Source of the DNA: Agapanthus africanus
Taxonomy: Eukaryota; Streptophyta; Magnoliopsida; Asparagales; Amaryllidaceae
Length of the DNA stretch: 64,000 nucleotides
Reading direction: 5' to 3'
Assembly (NCBI GenBank): GCA_030015575.1
Contig: JASDDO010000006.1
Span: 322,200,361-322,264,360 of the forward strand
Shown piece by piece: positions 10,885 to 23,551 of this stretch. The notes beneath the pieces were generated by a model. The model had not been told where the DNA came from and ran no database searches. It saw only the letters and a program-made list of their open reading frames with translations. Numbering within the stretch: position 1 is the first letter of the stretch; the number at the start of each line of letters is the position of its first letter. The translations under genes were made by a program, and so were the position numbers.

Positions 10885-12400
10885 CTGAGTCGTGCAAACA
10901 GGTGGCCGTTGGGTACAGTCCCGAGACACACGAAGGCGATGAGCGATAGGAGGGGTTTCGTCTCTCCCGGTATTGGGAGTTGATGCTGTGCTGTGCCCGA
11001 CTGGCTATATCAGTAAGTCCCTGGCCAGGGCTGCTGAGATTTACTGATAAGTGTTATCAGTAGTTTCTCGATCTGTTATAGACCATTCACCGGCATGACT
11101 TATTGAGTTATTAGGGTCGACGTGACCATCCCTAGGCTCGATATGCGGCATATCTGACGAAGAGACCGGACTGTACGGTAGTGTTGTCGGTTGGCTCGAC
11201 GGGAGTTGTAGCAGGTTCGCTTGTTTCTTCTGATCGCTCAATACCCGGATGGCCGTTATGTTTAGCTGACCGCTTGCGGCTTGGGGGTGCTTGATTTGAT
11301 CATCACCCACTGCCGGCGTATTGACGAGTCTTAGAGTCCCACAAAGGAGTTACCTAGTCCAGGCGAAACGTTGTGGTGCGCGTATGCGATATGCGCATGG
11401 ACCCGGTTAAAATGCGCGTATGGGATACCGTATATTGATCGGGCGGCTTGCTTTTGGTGGGGTCGTATGTGATATGGCCGGATTGATAAATCAAGTGTTG
11501 ATTTATCATTTAACCATTAGTTTCTCACTAGAAATCCTTTCTTGTGTTTGATGCATGTATGCATGCATGTATGCTTTCTTTCTAGATTCATGCACATATG
11601 GATGTGCATACATACATACATACATACATCATCCTTCATGGTTGATTACACATTGAAAATGGTGGCAATATAAGACTCACACCATGGTTTAAATATATGG
11701 ATTATTATTTACTTTTTTGTTAAAACAAAAGAAAAGAAGAAAAAGGATAATTCATGGTTTGTTTCTACATCCTTCCTTAACCTAACCATGCTCACTTACT
11801 TCTAACCATGGATTAACCTTCTCTTTGTGTTTTAACTCAAATTAAATAATATTTTAAACATTTAACCATGGTTTGAGATGAGAAGTGATAAATATATATA
11901 CATATATTTTCATTTTCTTTTCAAAGGGTTAATCTTTTACTCTTGTTCAAAGAAAAGCCATCATCTTCTTCTTCCTTCCTCTTTTGCTCTCTAGACTTTT
12001 GTAGTGAGCAAAATACTTAACAAGATAGGATTTTGAAGTGAGAATAAGAACCACAACATCATTCTACACAAGTCTAGCCCACTTGTTTAGAGTGTTAGCT
12101 TCATTTCATTCTCTTGGAAAAGTGAAATTGTTAGCTTGGACAAGAAGCTTCGGGTGGATCGTCGTGGACACTAGAAGATCTCAAGCGAACCTTCCTCCAA
12201 CCCTTAAGTGGCCAAGGAGTCTAGCGTAGGGAGCTACAAAGGTTATACTCTCGAAACCCTAGTCTTTCTTGCCTTTAAAGTTTTGAAACCCTAATTTTCT
12301 AGGATAGATCCTTTGTATGCTTACTTAACACCATAAAAATCTAATCTTTGTGACATGTGATGCTTCCAAACCTTTCATAGGGTGCTAGGTAAACCTAACA
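10885..12400 (+). repeat. B right LTR (partial)
   Basis: Matches the left LTR from about 5045 to its end; roughly the first quarter is absent. It ends AACCTAACA and is followed by the ACTCC duplication. The left boundary is known to within about 10 bases. Confidence 0.85.
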
Positions 12401-12405
12401 ACTCC
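12401..12405 (+). other. Target-site duplication of B, right copy
   Basis: ACTCC, identical to 4480-4484. Confidence 0.85.
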
Positions 12406-14555
12406 GAGGAGATTCCGAGGACGAAACGACGCACCGGCAACTCCCACCTCTTTCTCCTTCTCTCTTCTAGTCTAATAACCCGTAAGTCCCTACTTCTTTC
12501 TCTTTTCTCTATTCTAAAAACATTCAAAACTAAAACCCGACGGTAGCGGAATTAGTCCGACTTCCGATTCGGTTTTCTTTAAAAACTACACTTTTCCTTA
12601 ACGAAATAAAACCATACTCTTATATATTGACTAATAAACATTAACAAACTTAATAAAACAAATTGCACATCAAACTAATCATTTTTGTAACTTTTATTAT
12701 ACTTTTTCAGAAAAATACCATATAATTTAGCTTCGACATAAACCATCATAATTCCTTGTTATACCTTTAGATAACTCACGAGGTAATGACCTACCTCCTC
12801 ACAAAACACATATCTAATATAGCACGATGGAATTTGAGAACATAGATTTGGGAAAACACGACTTTACATATAACTACCTTCAACTTATAAAACCTTTTTC
12901 TACAAGAAATGTATTTTAACAAATATTTGCAATTGCGGCTCTACAACCCATTTCGTAGAACCCGTTCGGGATGGTGTGGATTATCGCATATCCTCAGGCT
13001 TAATAGAGTGAGATGCAGACCTCCGCAAGGAGTATATGATCTCGAAAGATTTAAAATACAATTTTCTTTAGAAAATGTGATTTCTATTATAAATAAAACT
13101 TATATTTTTATAAATAAATATATACGTAATTAATATCAAAATATCTATTTTTAATATTTATAATATTTCACATTTCCAAAATTCAAGAAAAACATCTCAT
13201 TTACAAGAAAATACCATACAAATCCAATATTACAAATAAATACCATATATTATGAAATTAGGTTTTATTCACTAGAAATGTCATGTTGATAAAATATACA
13301 TCCATGAAAACTTTAAAGACGATAATAAAATACTTGAGGCGTATTTTAAAAATTATACAAAATTATTTTTTACATAAAACCCTCTCAAATTATACTAAAT
13401 TACAATAAGGACCTTAGTAAACATAGGTTTAAGCGGGACCAGTCTCTTGAGTCTCAGAGAGCCGGAGATATGGGTGCTTGCCTATTTAAGGTAGACAACT
13501 TAACAAACGGTGTTATCAACACGGTAATTGTTTTTGAAAAAGACACAAATCCTGCCGTCCATGTGCATCAATTACCGATAGCACCAAAACATAATTCAGG
13601 ACTTCAATTTCTTTTCTAATTGTCTGACTCAGACCGAGTCTCAATATAATCAATCTGACTTGAATATGATTCAAGTATCAAACTACAATTCAACATGAAT
13701 CCATGAATCTATATATTCAATCTGTTCAATCTAATCAATCTATATTGACCGAACTGAACCATGGATATACATCCATCTACATGATTCTCCAGTTATATCC
13801 ATTTACTGATATCATGGATTTGGCAAGTCATCCATCTACATACAATATACAATTCAAACAATATAAACAATACAATCAAGACATCACGGGATTTATAAGG
13901 GGTAGATTGGTACGGAAGGTGTTAGAAGTGGCACGAGACAGCAACCATAAAAACACCTAACCTGAATTCAATTGCCGTTGTACCGTGGCTGAACGGTTCC
14001 TTGTACTCCGTATACCATAGTCTCTGGTCTGGTCTGGTGGGACTCCTCTCGTATACACTGGCCTTTTCTGTACCAAGTTACAAACAACAGCGTTAACATA
14101 AAATACAACATTATAACAATATACTCTCTATTCTGTCTATTCCATTCTTGTCTATTTACGGGACTTATCGAGCGATTTGTTCGCTGATGACATTCTCTTT
14201 CTTCTTCTTTGGAATGTCGTCAGATGATTCGGACTTACTGGAGATCGAGCCCACCAGCGAGGATTTGGACCAGCTAGCTTTCGACCCAGAGCTTTAGATT
14301 TCTTGTACACATTTACATTCTGTATTTTCCATTTCTGTTATACCACTGTTTAGGCATTGCTTCCCATTCCATGTATTTACTTTTCAGATGTATTGTAAAA
14401 AGAATGTTAATAAATAAGGTTGCTGTTCATTTACATCCCGTCTCTTGTGCATTTTACTTATATTGCTTAGATATGCTTAGCGTGTTTACTTCTGAGTAAA
14501 TACGTAGCGGTCTCATCACGTCTTCTGCCCCTATACTGGGAAGCGGGGCGTGACA
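12406..14555 (+). repeat. A1 right LTR, part 2
   Basis: Continues the LTR broken at 4484 and matches the left LTR from about base 95 to 2218. It has a GTAAGT donor-like site at 12482-12487, CAG after a pyrimidine-rich stretch at 14221-14223, and ends GCGTGACA. Total LTR length without B is about 2.8 kb. The open stretches in it are LTR sequence, not genes. Confidence 0.88.
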
Positions 14556-15965
14556 GGTGACATGAGTGCAGATAGTCTGTCGACCTGAGATCGTCATTTG
14601 TCTCGTGTGAGTTCCCACCGTGCTTTGATTATTACCTTACCACGGCTCTACTGAGTCGTGCAAACAGGTTTTAGTTGGGTACAGTCCCGAGCCATATGGA
14701 GGCAGTGAGCTATTGTTGGGGATTCGTTTCTCCCGGTATAAGGAGTTGATGTCGCGCTGTGTTCGGTTGACCAATACCATAAGTCCCTGGCCAGGGCGGA
14801 TTGAGAATTACTGGTAGTTAGACCAGTAGATTCTCGGATGGTCTTGAGCCACATCGGCACGACTTGTCAGGTTATTAGGGGTCTAACGTGATCCACCCCC
14901 TAGACCTGGCATGCAATACTCTCATACGAACAGACCGGACTGTACGAAAATTGTCACGGACAGGCTCAGTAGGGGTTCGGATGAGTTTGCTCATCGGCCT
15001 TCTTTTCGACAGGTACCTGGGTAGCCGTTACGTACAGCTAGTGCCACTGACGGACTTTTGGTTAAACCCACTGCCAGTGTACTGTCGAGTCTTTAGAGTC
15101 CCACATATAGGGTTTTCCTGGTTCAGGCGAAACGATGTGTATGCCGTATGGTTTTATATGCAGGGTTCCGATCATATACGTGTACTAGCTACACGGATGT
15201 TGTTCGGATGGATAATACTAGTGGGATTAGGATTAAGCCGTATTCTAGTATTATATTATTGGATTATCTTTATCTCTTGGTATTCATATTTTTTATGGTA
15301 CGAATACAGGTATGTATATACGGTGAGGGTATTCTTGTAATTTTACAAGATATGCTTCTAGAAGGGGACACCTCATTTTGGTTATATCTATTTTTGGCAA
15401 AATAGATAATGAGGTGGAAAATGGAGATATTTTTGGCATGGTTTGAAGCATGGCTAATTCTCTAGTTTATTCATTTGATCTTACTATTCAAGCATGGTTG
15501 CATTTTTCTATAGAAAAATATTGCATGCTTGATTATTGGAAAAAAACTTAGCCATTCTTCACTTGCTTTCATTTTTCTATCATCATTCTATATTTCTCAT
15601 TCTCTCTCCATTGCTCTCCTTCTTCTTCATAAAACCCTAACCCTTACAGGTATTGTGAATTCTAGGGTTCTTTGAGATAAAATAGTCCAATTAACTCTCT
15701 ACATCTCCTAAGCTATCTAGATTAGCAAACTAGATACTTTAGTTACCTCATTCTTGAGGTTAGATCTTAAACCATAGACTCTCGGGTGGATCGTCTTCGA
15801 CACAAGGAGGCCGACGATCAAGCGTGATCCGTACCTTCTAGAAGCTCAAGAAGAGAAGAAGAAGACCCGAAGAACTTGTATCTTGGAGGTATAAACCACT
15901 GTGATAGTAGTTTAGAATCTCTTTGAGTTTAGTTAGTTAAGGTTTATGAATGATCTTGGAAGTTC
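14556..15965 (+). repeat. E left LTR fragment
   Basis: Copia LTR interior recognised by blocks shared with C, G and H: TGAGTCGTGCAAACAGG, CCGTTACGTACAGCTAG and AGTCCCTGGCCAGGG. The longest open stretch (14888-15340) is inside these shared blocks and has no protein features. The 3' part resembles other LTRs only loosely; the right boundary is uncertain by about 50 bases. Confidence 0.7.
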
Positions 15966-16771
15966 AGTCGATGTTACTCGTCTTAAAATTCTTTTTTGTA
16001 AATTCCATCTCTCCACAAACCTTGTGGGGTGTGTGACATCGACTTGCAAATGCAAGGTCCAAAGATTTTGAGAAGTGTGTAGGTATAAAAATAAAGTAGA
16101 GAACCATACGTTGGAAGTATCGGGATTCTTCGAGATGATCAAAGATGTAGATACTTATGCTAGGTATTCCATCATAGTAATATCGAGAACTTGATTCCCC
16201 CACAGGTTACTCATCCGTGGACGCGCTCCATGATAAGTAATGTTATATTAGCCCTTTTTCCATTAGGTGATATGCACTGAAAACAGCTGCATGCCTTTTG
16301 AATCTGGTTCCATCTAAATTAGTGCCTTGATTCTATATAGACATGGAATGGTTATATATCTTGAGATTGTTAAGATATGGAGTTATCTGGTTTCTATTTA
16401 AAAACAAAATCCGGACAAACTTATGGCACGCTTCGGTAATGGCGGTTTGTGAATTATCTTAAGCATTTGCTAGAATTTTGTTTCTACCATTTTCAAGATC
16501 AATAGTTACATTGTTCTTGACTCGCCATCATTTTATAAAAGGATCTTTTTGCAAAAAAACTAGTGGGAGTATGGTAGAAATGGAAATGATTCCAGAACCA
16601 CAAACGGTTACCCAAAATTTTGTAGAACATAAGGATTCAATTGGACTTGACAAACCGTTAGCCACTCCGCAGATTTTAATAGGTGACCTCAGACACCCGA
16701 GAGATACTTCGATTTTCTCATGGAAGATGACAGGGAGGTCAGCATCATGGTGATGATGGCCCTACTAGTTG

Positions 16772-17354
16772 TCAGCGGGTCATTGGAAGTAGTAACTTCC
16801 AGGTGACCAGGTATTTCATACCCAACACTTCAGCAAATCATGGATTTTGGATTTTGCTGGGTGCTCCTGAAGAGGTAAAACCTATTAGGAGCAAGTAGAT
16901 CTTTTGAGATCTGTGCAGGTGGAAAGGTGCTAACCTAATGAGGATGGACTTATTGTATAAAGTTTTCATAAAATACCCGTTATGGGTTGTGATGAGACTT
17001 TTACTTTAGTGTCTATGCTGAAATCCATATGGATATGACTTGGCACTGCTATTCCCCCTACTTATTATCAGCAGGTCATAGGAAGTGGTAATTTCAAGGT
17101 GACCGGATATTTCATACCCAAGATAAACTCCACGCACTTCAGCAAGTCATGGATTTTGGAATTTGTTGGGTGCTCCTGAAGGGTGAAACCCATTAGGAGA
17201 AAATAGATCTTTCGAGATCTGTGCAGGTGGTAAGGTACTAACCTAATAAGGTTAGACTTGTTGTAAAAGCTTTCATCAAATCCCCGTTGTGGATTGTGAT
17301 GTGATTTTTACTTCAGTGTCTACGTTGAAGTCCATATGATATGATTTGGCGCTG
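16772..17354 (+). repeat. Tandem duplication of about 280 bp in E
   Basis: Units at 16772-17048 and 17068-17354 share long stretches, for example GGGTGCTCCTGAAG and GAGATCTGTGCAGGTGG, and the same ending. They differ clearly, so the duplication is old. Confidence 0.75.
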
Positions 17355-17716
17355 ATTCAGTTCATGGCTATGATATTTGGCAGGTGGATGACTGTAACGT
17401 CTTTTCAAATGAGATTTTGGAAGTGCACGTGTATATGACTCTGCCAGAGGGTTATCATAGTCAGTGGGAGCAGCGGAAGGTGTGCAAGTTGCTTATGTCT
17501 ATTCGCAGACTGAAGCATGGATAGCAGAGACAGATCATCTGTTTTGATATGACAGTCAAGCCGATTGACTTCATCAAAATAAAAGATGAATCTAGTAAGA
17601 AGGATGTAGGGAGTACTGTCCTGGATTTGGATAACATGCTCGAGATAGGAAGTAATTTTCCTATTCTACAATCAGTCAAAGTTTGGTTGTCACACAGTGT
17701 TTTCTCCACGTTGGAT

Positions 17717-18215
17717 ATGGATAGTATATCAGGAATTCTGGTGACTGGATCTAGATTTGGGATGTTTCCCAAATAGGGTACTTAGACAACATTCTAAAAG
17801 TAGTTTTAGAATGGACGAATCTTGGCGTGGTAGTGTACCCGCAGGTGATGGAGTCACCATCTCTAAAGAGATGTCTTCTAGACTGATAAGGAGAGAGACT
17901 GGCATGAATGATATATCATTTGCTTAGGCGATTGATTCAATCATGCAATGTCTTGTACAAAACTAGATGGATAATGTATCAGGAATTCTGGTTTTAGATC
18001 TATATTTGGGAAGTTTCCCAATCGGGTACTTAGACAGCATTCTAAAACTATTTTTATAATGGACGGCTCCTGGCGTGGTGGTATACCTGCAAGTGATGGA
18101 GTCACCTTCTCTAAAAGGGATGTCTTCTAGACTGATGAGGAGAAGGGCTGGCATGAATGACATATCATTTGCTTAGGCAATTAATTCAATCATGCAATGT
18201 CTTCTACAATACCAG
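17717..18215 (+). repeat. Tandem duplication of about 250 bp in E
   Basis: Units at 17717-17965 and 17966-18215 both begin ATGGATA, share ATCAGGAATTCTGG and GGTGATGGAGTCACC or a close form, and end near the ATGCAATGTCTT block. Confidence 0.8.
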
Positions 18216-18804
18216 ATATTGCTTTTTGCACTAGTTGCAATAAGTATATATTAATCCAATCCTTGAGAAACAATGGGAAGTAGTAATGAACATAAGAGGA
18301 TGTTCTTCGTATAGGGTAACGGCAGCCTCGTTTGGAAGGCAGTTATCCGTTCATGCTTCCAAGGTGACCTGGATGACAGAGATAATGTCAGAATTTTGAG
18401 TTTAGCCACTTCTAAGGATCAGTATATTGGATAGTGTTCCAATAGGGATACTGAGCTAATCATGGTGTAGGATACTAGTTATGACTCAACAGAGAATACA
18501 GCCCAAGAAGTTTGTTGGATAGGAGTTGTTCATTGATGAACTTGGTCCCATCAAGTATCTAGACAAATTCTTGAGGCGGGGTATCGCTCAGTTTAGAAGA
18601 TTGTTAATCTCCGCAAAGTTGAGATATAGAGAGATGAAGTTGGAACATTGTAGCGGATCCACTCACTGAGGTTATTTCTCGAACAGATTAAGTTTCACAA
18701 ATATGGTTTGCGAAACTGATTAGTAGAGTAGTTGGGTATTCGGTAGCACACGAATTATGGGTATGCGATACCGCAATAATTGGCCTTAAGTACAAGTGGG
18801 AGAT

Positions 18805-20741
18805 TATTGGATATAGTGCCCTCAAGGAAATTATTGTGACCGCAAGTAGGCGATTATGATGATTGAGAGAGGACCTATACAGGTATAACAGTCTTACTCG
18901 AGATGATAGTGTGTTATCTGCTTTGTCTTTATCTTTAATGAAACCCGTAGGATTGTTGCTTGACAACCAGCATTATGATGGCAATCATATATGTGAGAGT
19001 TGGGTTGTCCATAAGCACATCCTTAAATATCCCTAGTCGTGGGAGTATCGAGACTGGGCATCGATATTCTGGAGTAGACTAGTGTAGACGCTTCTTGATC
19101 CCGACGAGGGGCGGTGGCCGGTCTCATAAGCCATTGGTGTTGTGTCACCTAAGATAGTATACATGTGCTCACTGCAGGTGAGTATACTGGATGGACTCGC
19201 CGAGAACTTCTAGATGGTATTATATCTATCGCCAGATGGAAGTCCTTAGGTGGTATGAGTACATGTTAGTCCTTTGACCTGAAGTCGTCATTTATCTTGT
19301 GTACTTTGATTACTATCCTACCACAGCTCAAATGAGTCATGCAAACAGATTTTAGTTGGGTACAGTCCCGAGCCACATGGAGGCAGTGGTTGACTGTCAG
19401 GGATTCGTCTCTCCTGGTATTAAGAGTCGATGTCGCGCTGTGTTCAGTTGGCTATCACCAGAAATCCATGGCTACGGTGGAAGAGATTTACTGATAGTTG
19501 ATCAGTAGTATCTCTGTTGGTGATGAGCTTGACTCAGACATGACTTATCGGGTTAGTAGGGGTCTGACGTTATCCATACCCTAGGCCCGATATGTGATAC
19601 TCATTAACGAAGAGACCGGACTGTACGGAGATTGTCACATTCAGGCTCAGTAGGATAAGGACGTACTTGATTATCGACCCCCTTTCGACAAATATCTAGG
19701 TAGCCGTTACGTACAGCTAGTGCCGCTGACGTACTTGTGGTTAAACCCACTGCTAGCGTATTGTCGAGTCTTTAGTCCCACACAGAGGGTTTTCCCCATT
19801 CAGGCGACAGATGTAGGAGCCGTACATTGGTACGTGTAGGGGTCTGATTAAATACGTGTACGGAATACACGGACTTTTATCGGACAGTTGATAATACTGG
19901 CCGGCTTAGGATTAAGCCGGATTATTAAATCAGGTTTTGATTTAATAATTTATATATGTGTTTTTATGAATATATTTTAGTATTATTGTTCACTATTCAT
20001 TTTCTCTCTTTGGTGCTATCCGTATTTTTATACGGATATGCGTATATGTAGTGATATAAATACCGGATGATATATTCCGTATTTATACGGGATGCTTCAG
20101 AAGAAGGGTACCTCATATTTAATTTTCTTTTTAGAAAATTAAATAGAAATGAGTTGGAAAATGAAGAGTTATGAAGTATGGTTCTTAGCATATAGAAAGG
20201 TATAGCTTGGGGATTTTATATTGGTAAAATCATTTGTGTTCACTATTGAACCATGGTTGTAAAAAGGCAAGCCATCCTCATTTTTTCTACACTTGATACT
20301 TCACTTTCTTTTGCTTCACATGATGAGCTTCATGCTTCATGGTTGCTTCCTTATTCTCTTCCTCTTCTTCTTGCTCTCATTTTGAGCATGGATTCTAGAG
20401 AGAAATTTTTAGTGAAATATTTCTACAGTACCGACCATCCACACCTAGCAAGTATGGATCATCGGTTAGAGCCTCCTCTAGTTTCTCTCGGGTGGATCGT
20501 CTTCGACGAGGGTGGTCAATTTTCAAGCGTGATCTCGGCGGTTACGAGCTTGGAGGGGTCTTCCACAATTGGGTGAACACGCGACAAAAGTTGCAGTTTC
20601 TCAACCTTTACATTTCTAGTTAGCTAGTTTAGGTCTATGCATCGAATCCTGGGTTTTACAAGCATTCGGTATTCGCTATAATTTTTGTTTTCACTTCCGC
20701 TTCAGCCGCGACTTTCGCGGCGCGGGCACCGAAACCCAACA
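18805..20741 (+). repeat. E right LTR
   Basis: 1937 bp, preceded by the AAGTGGGAGAT polypurine tract and ending CCCAACA. It shares its 5' half with C, F, G and H (GATATAGTGCCCTCAAGG start). It lies head-on to the F LTR, which carries related sequence on the other strand. Confidence 0.75.
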
Positions 20742-21558
20742 TGGATAACGTCAGACCCCTAATAACCCGAAAAGTCATGTCGATGTCAAGCCCATCACCC
20801 ACCAAGAAACTACTGATCTCCTATCAGTAAATCTCATCCATCCTGACCAAGGATTATGGTGATGGCTATCCGAATACAGCGCGACATCAACTCCTTATAC
20901 CGGGAGAGATGGATCCCTTCCGATCGCTCACGGTCTTCATGTGGCTCGGGACTATACCCAACTAAAACCTATTTACACGACTCTGTAAAGCAGTGGTAGG
21001 GTAGTAATCAAAGTATAGTGGGAACTCACATGAGACAAATGAAGATTTCAGGTCTAAAGACTACCTTGTACTTATGTAACCAGAGAACTGCAATCTGACG
21101 ATATGTATAATACCATCCAGAAGTTCTCGGTGAGTCTGTCCGGTGTACTCACCTCCATTGAGCACATGTATATAATCTTAGGTGCCACACACCAATGGCT
21201 ATGAGACCGGCCACCGCCTGTCGTCGGGGTCTCGAAACGTATGCACTAGTCAACTCTGAAATATTAATGCCCGGTCTCGATACTCCCGCGACTAGGGAAA
21301 TTTAAGAATGTGCTTATGGACTACCCAGCTCTCATAATATGTTGCCATCATAATGCTCGTAGTCAAGCAAGAATCCTACGGGCTTTATCGTTATGTACGT
21401 AATAACAAGTAAAATATAAACACTTTAATGATAAAGACAAACCAGATAGCATACTATCATCTCGAGCAAGTCTGTTCTACCTGTATAGGTCATCTTTCAA
21501 TTATCATAATCACCTACTTTCAATTATAATAATTGCCTTGAGAGCACTATATCCAAAA
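20742..21558 (-). repeat. F right LTR, 5' part (minus strand)
   Basis: Reverse complement begins near TTTGGATATAGTGCTCTC and follows the same blocks as the E and C LTRs (ACTCGAGATGATAGTATGC-like, GGGAGTATCGAGAC). It stops at the E terminus. Confidence 0.8.
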
Positions 21559-22622
21559 ATCTCCCAATAGCACTTAAGGCCAATTATTGCGGTAACGCAT
21601 ACCCACAGCTCGTGTGCTACCGAATTCCCAACTTCTCTACTAACAATTTCACAAAGCTCAATTGAGAAACTTCCGTATTCGAGAAATAGCTTCAGCGAGT
21701 GGATCCGCTACAATATTTCTATTTTTATTTCTCTATTTCTCAACTTCGCGGAGATCAATTATCTCTCGAACTGAGCATTACTCTGTCTTAGAATTTGTCT
21801 GGATACCTGATGGAACCCAGTTCATAAATGAACAAGTTTATCCAACAAACTTCTTAGGATGTATCCTCCTCTGAATTTAATCAGCATCCTACGCCATGTC
21901 TACCTTAGTATTCTGCTTGAAACCCTGTCCAACATACTGCCCCTCAGAAAAGGGTAAACATATAACTTTGACAGCCACTCTGTCATCCAAGTCATATTGG
22001 AACCTAGAATCGGTAATCGTCTCCTGTGGGAGGCTGTCGTTACTATACACCAAGAGCATCCTTATATGTTCTTTACTGCTTCCTTTTGTTTCTCCAGAAT
22101 TGGATTAATATCCGCTTACTACAGTAAGTGCAAAGCAACATCTGGTTTGGTACATGACATCACATGATTAACATAGTTGACAAAGCGATTGAAATATCAT
22201 TCACGCAAGTCCCTCTCTGCATCAGTCTAGAAAACATCTCTGTAGGGAAGGTGACTCCATCACCTGCGGGTACACTACCGCTCCAGGAGTCGTCTATTCT
22301 AAACTCTTTTAGAATGATGTCTAAGTATCTGGATTGGGACAGTTCCAAAATTTAGATCTAGTTACTAGAATCCCAGATATATTATTCAGATCCTATATGG
22401 AGAAACATTTGTGACAAACAAAGTTTGACCGATTGTAGCATAGGAACATCACTTCCTATCAGGAGTATATCATTCACATGATACTACTCCCTACATCCTT
22501 CTTATCAAGTTCATCTGTAATTTTGATGAAATCAAATACCTTGAATCTCACAACAAAACAGATAATCTGTCTCCGCTATGCTTGCATTAGTTTACAAATA
22601 GACATAAGCAACTTGCACACCT
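21559..22622 (-). pseudogene. F internal region: decayed RT and RNase H (minus strand)
   Basis: The reverse complement follows D pol from the region around the KVCKLLKSIYG motif through the late RT and RNase H to the polypurine tract (CTCCCA at 21561-21566 on the plus strand). No usable frame remains. Confidence 0.7.
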
Positions 22623-23551
22623 TGTTGGATATAGGTGCTCTCAAGCCAATTATTGTAATTGAAGGAGGACCTATACGAGAGAACATTCTTACGCGAGATG
22701 ATTATATGCTGTCTGGTTTATTTTTATCTTTCATATGATGTATTTTATTCACTATCATGTATCATTTAGATATGAGATAAAGCCCTTAGGATTTTTCTTG
22801 ACTACTAGGACGATGATAGAGATCATACCAGTAGGGCATGCGTAGTCGATAAACACATCCTTAAATTTTCCTGGTCGTAGAAGTATCGAGACTAGGCATC
22901 GGTACTCCAGTTTCCTGACCCGGTTAGAGGGCGATAGCAGATCTCATAGCTATTGGTGTTTGATATCAAGAATTATATACAGGTGCTCATAAGATGAGTT
23001 ACACTGGACGGACTCACCGAGAACTCCTAGTTGGTTATATACCAATGTTAGATAGAAGTTCTCTGGTGAGATGAGTACATGGTAGTTCCTAGGATCTGAG
23101 ATCGCCATAGTGTCTCATGTGTGTTCCTACTCTTAGACTTCTACCTTACCATGGCTCAAAGGAGTCGTGCAAACATGTTTTTGTTGGGTATAGTCCCGCA
23201 GCACGTGGAGGCAGTGAGCGGTCAAAAGGATTTGTCTCTCCCGGTATACCGAGTTGATGTCGCGCTTTGCAGGACATGACTACAACCACAAGTCGATGGC
23301 CACCGCAGTGGAGATAAACTGATAAGTGTTATCAGTTGTATCTCCAGATGGTTATGAGTCCTCTGTCGCACGACTTATCGAGTTATTGGGGTCTGACAGA
23401 TTCCAAAGCCTAAACCCGATATGGGATACTCTTAGACGAATAGACCGGACTGTACGGTGATGTCACTTATAGATTTTGTAGGGTCTGGATGAGTTTGCTC
23501 GTCGACCCGCTTTATCTTGCTCATACCTGGATAGCCATTACGTGCAGCTAG
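22623..23551 (+). repeat. G: copia LTR fragment
   Basis: Begins TGTTGGATATAGGTGC inside F pol sequence and runs through LTR blocks to CGTGCAGCTAG, where H starts. The rest of G is not in the window, or lies beyond the younger insertions. Likely a copia element or solo LTR inserted in F. Confidence 0.7.

Larger units (their letters stand above)
4485..12400 (+). mobile_element. B: Ty1/copia element, truncated, inserted in A1 LTR
   Basis: A copia element with a full left LTR, primer site, long leader, gag, protease and integrase sequence, then directly a partial right LTR. Reverse transcriptase and RNase H are absent. The terminal TG and CA and the 5-bp duplication are intact, so it entered as a complete element and lost its 3' coding part later. 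The shared LTR portions differ by about 1.8 percent by eye, suggesting around 0.7 million years. Relatives in the window are D and the C array; the lineage looks Tork/Angela-like, but I am unsure of that. Confidence 0.88.
1..14555 (+). mobile_element. A1: Ty3/gypsy Tekay-type element, gag only, interrupted by copia B
   Basis: An LTR retrotransposon whose left LTR is cut by the window start and whose right LTR is split by copia element B. Between the LTRs lie only about 1.6 kb: a short leader, a gag remnant and a polypurine tract. No pol domain is visible. The family call comes from LTR similarity to A2 (52069 onward), which carries a Tekay-like pol, and from the AAGGAGGGTAGA tract just before the right LTR. 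The LTRs differ by about 5 percent by eye, suggesting roughly 2 million years. The element is broken, with several breaks in gag. It sits inside a copia LTR (E); the sequence after its right end begins GGTGA, and the matching left duplication is outside the window. Confidence 0.8.
15966..18804 (+). pseudogene. E internal region: decayed copia pol
   Basis: Weak but ordered similarity to D pol: integrase-like sequence near 16050-16150, the integrase to RT linker near 16550-16700, reverse transcriptase near 16850-17700, and RNase H near 18200-18650, ending in AAGTGGGAGAT before the next LTR. No frame survives at useful length. Two local tandem duplications lie within it (16772-17354 and 17717-18215). 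Broken in dozens of places. Confidence 0.65.
14556..20741 (+). mobile_element. E: old Ty1/copia remnant
   Basis: A stretch of copia LTR (14556 to about 15965), heavily decayed pol sequence (about 15966-18804) and a second copia LTR (18805-20741). The order fits one element with A1 inserted in its left LTR. The two LTR stretches differ by well over 10 percent by eye, so the element is either old or joined from two related copies; pairing is tentative. It is broken in dozens of places. Its right LTR abuts minus-strand LTR sequence of F, as if E had inserted in F. Confidence 0.65.
20742..22622 (-). mobile_element. F: Ty1/copia remnant on the minus strand
   Basis: Read on the minus strand: decayed reverse transcriptase and RNase H (22622 to 21559), then the polypurine tract and the 5' part of a right LTR (21558 to 20742). 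Both ends are cut by other elements: G at the pol side and E at the LTR side. It therefore looks like the oldest layer in the window. Broken in many places. Confidence 0.75.

Noticed and set aside
14888-15340. Open frame of 150 codons
   Set aside because: Lies in copia LTR sequence shared with C, E, G and H; no protein motif; the frame is not kept in the related LTRs.
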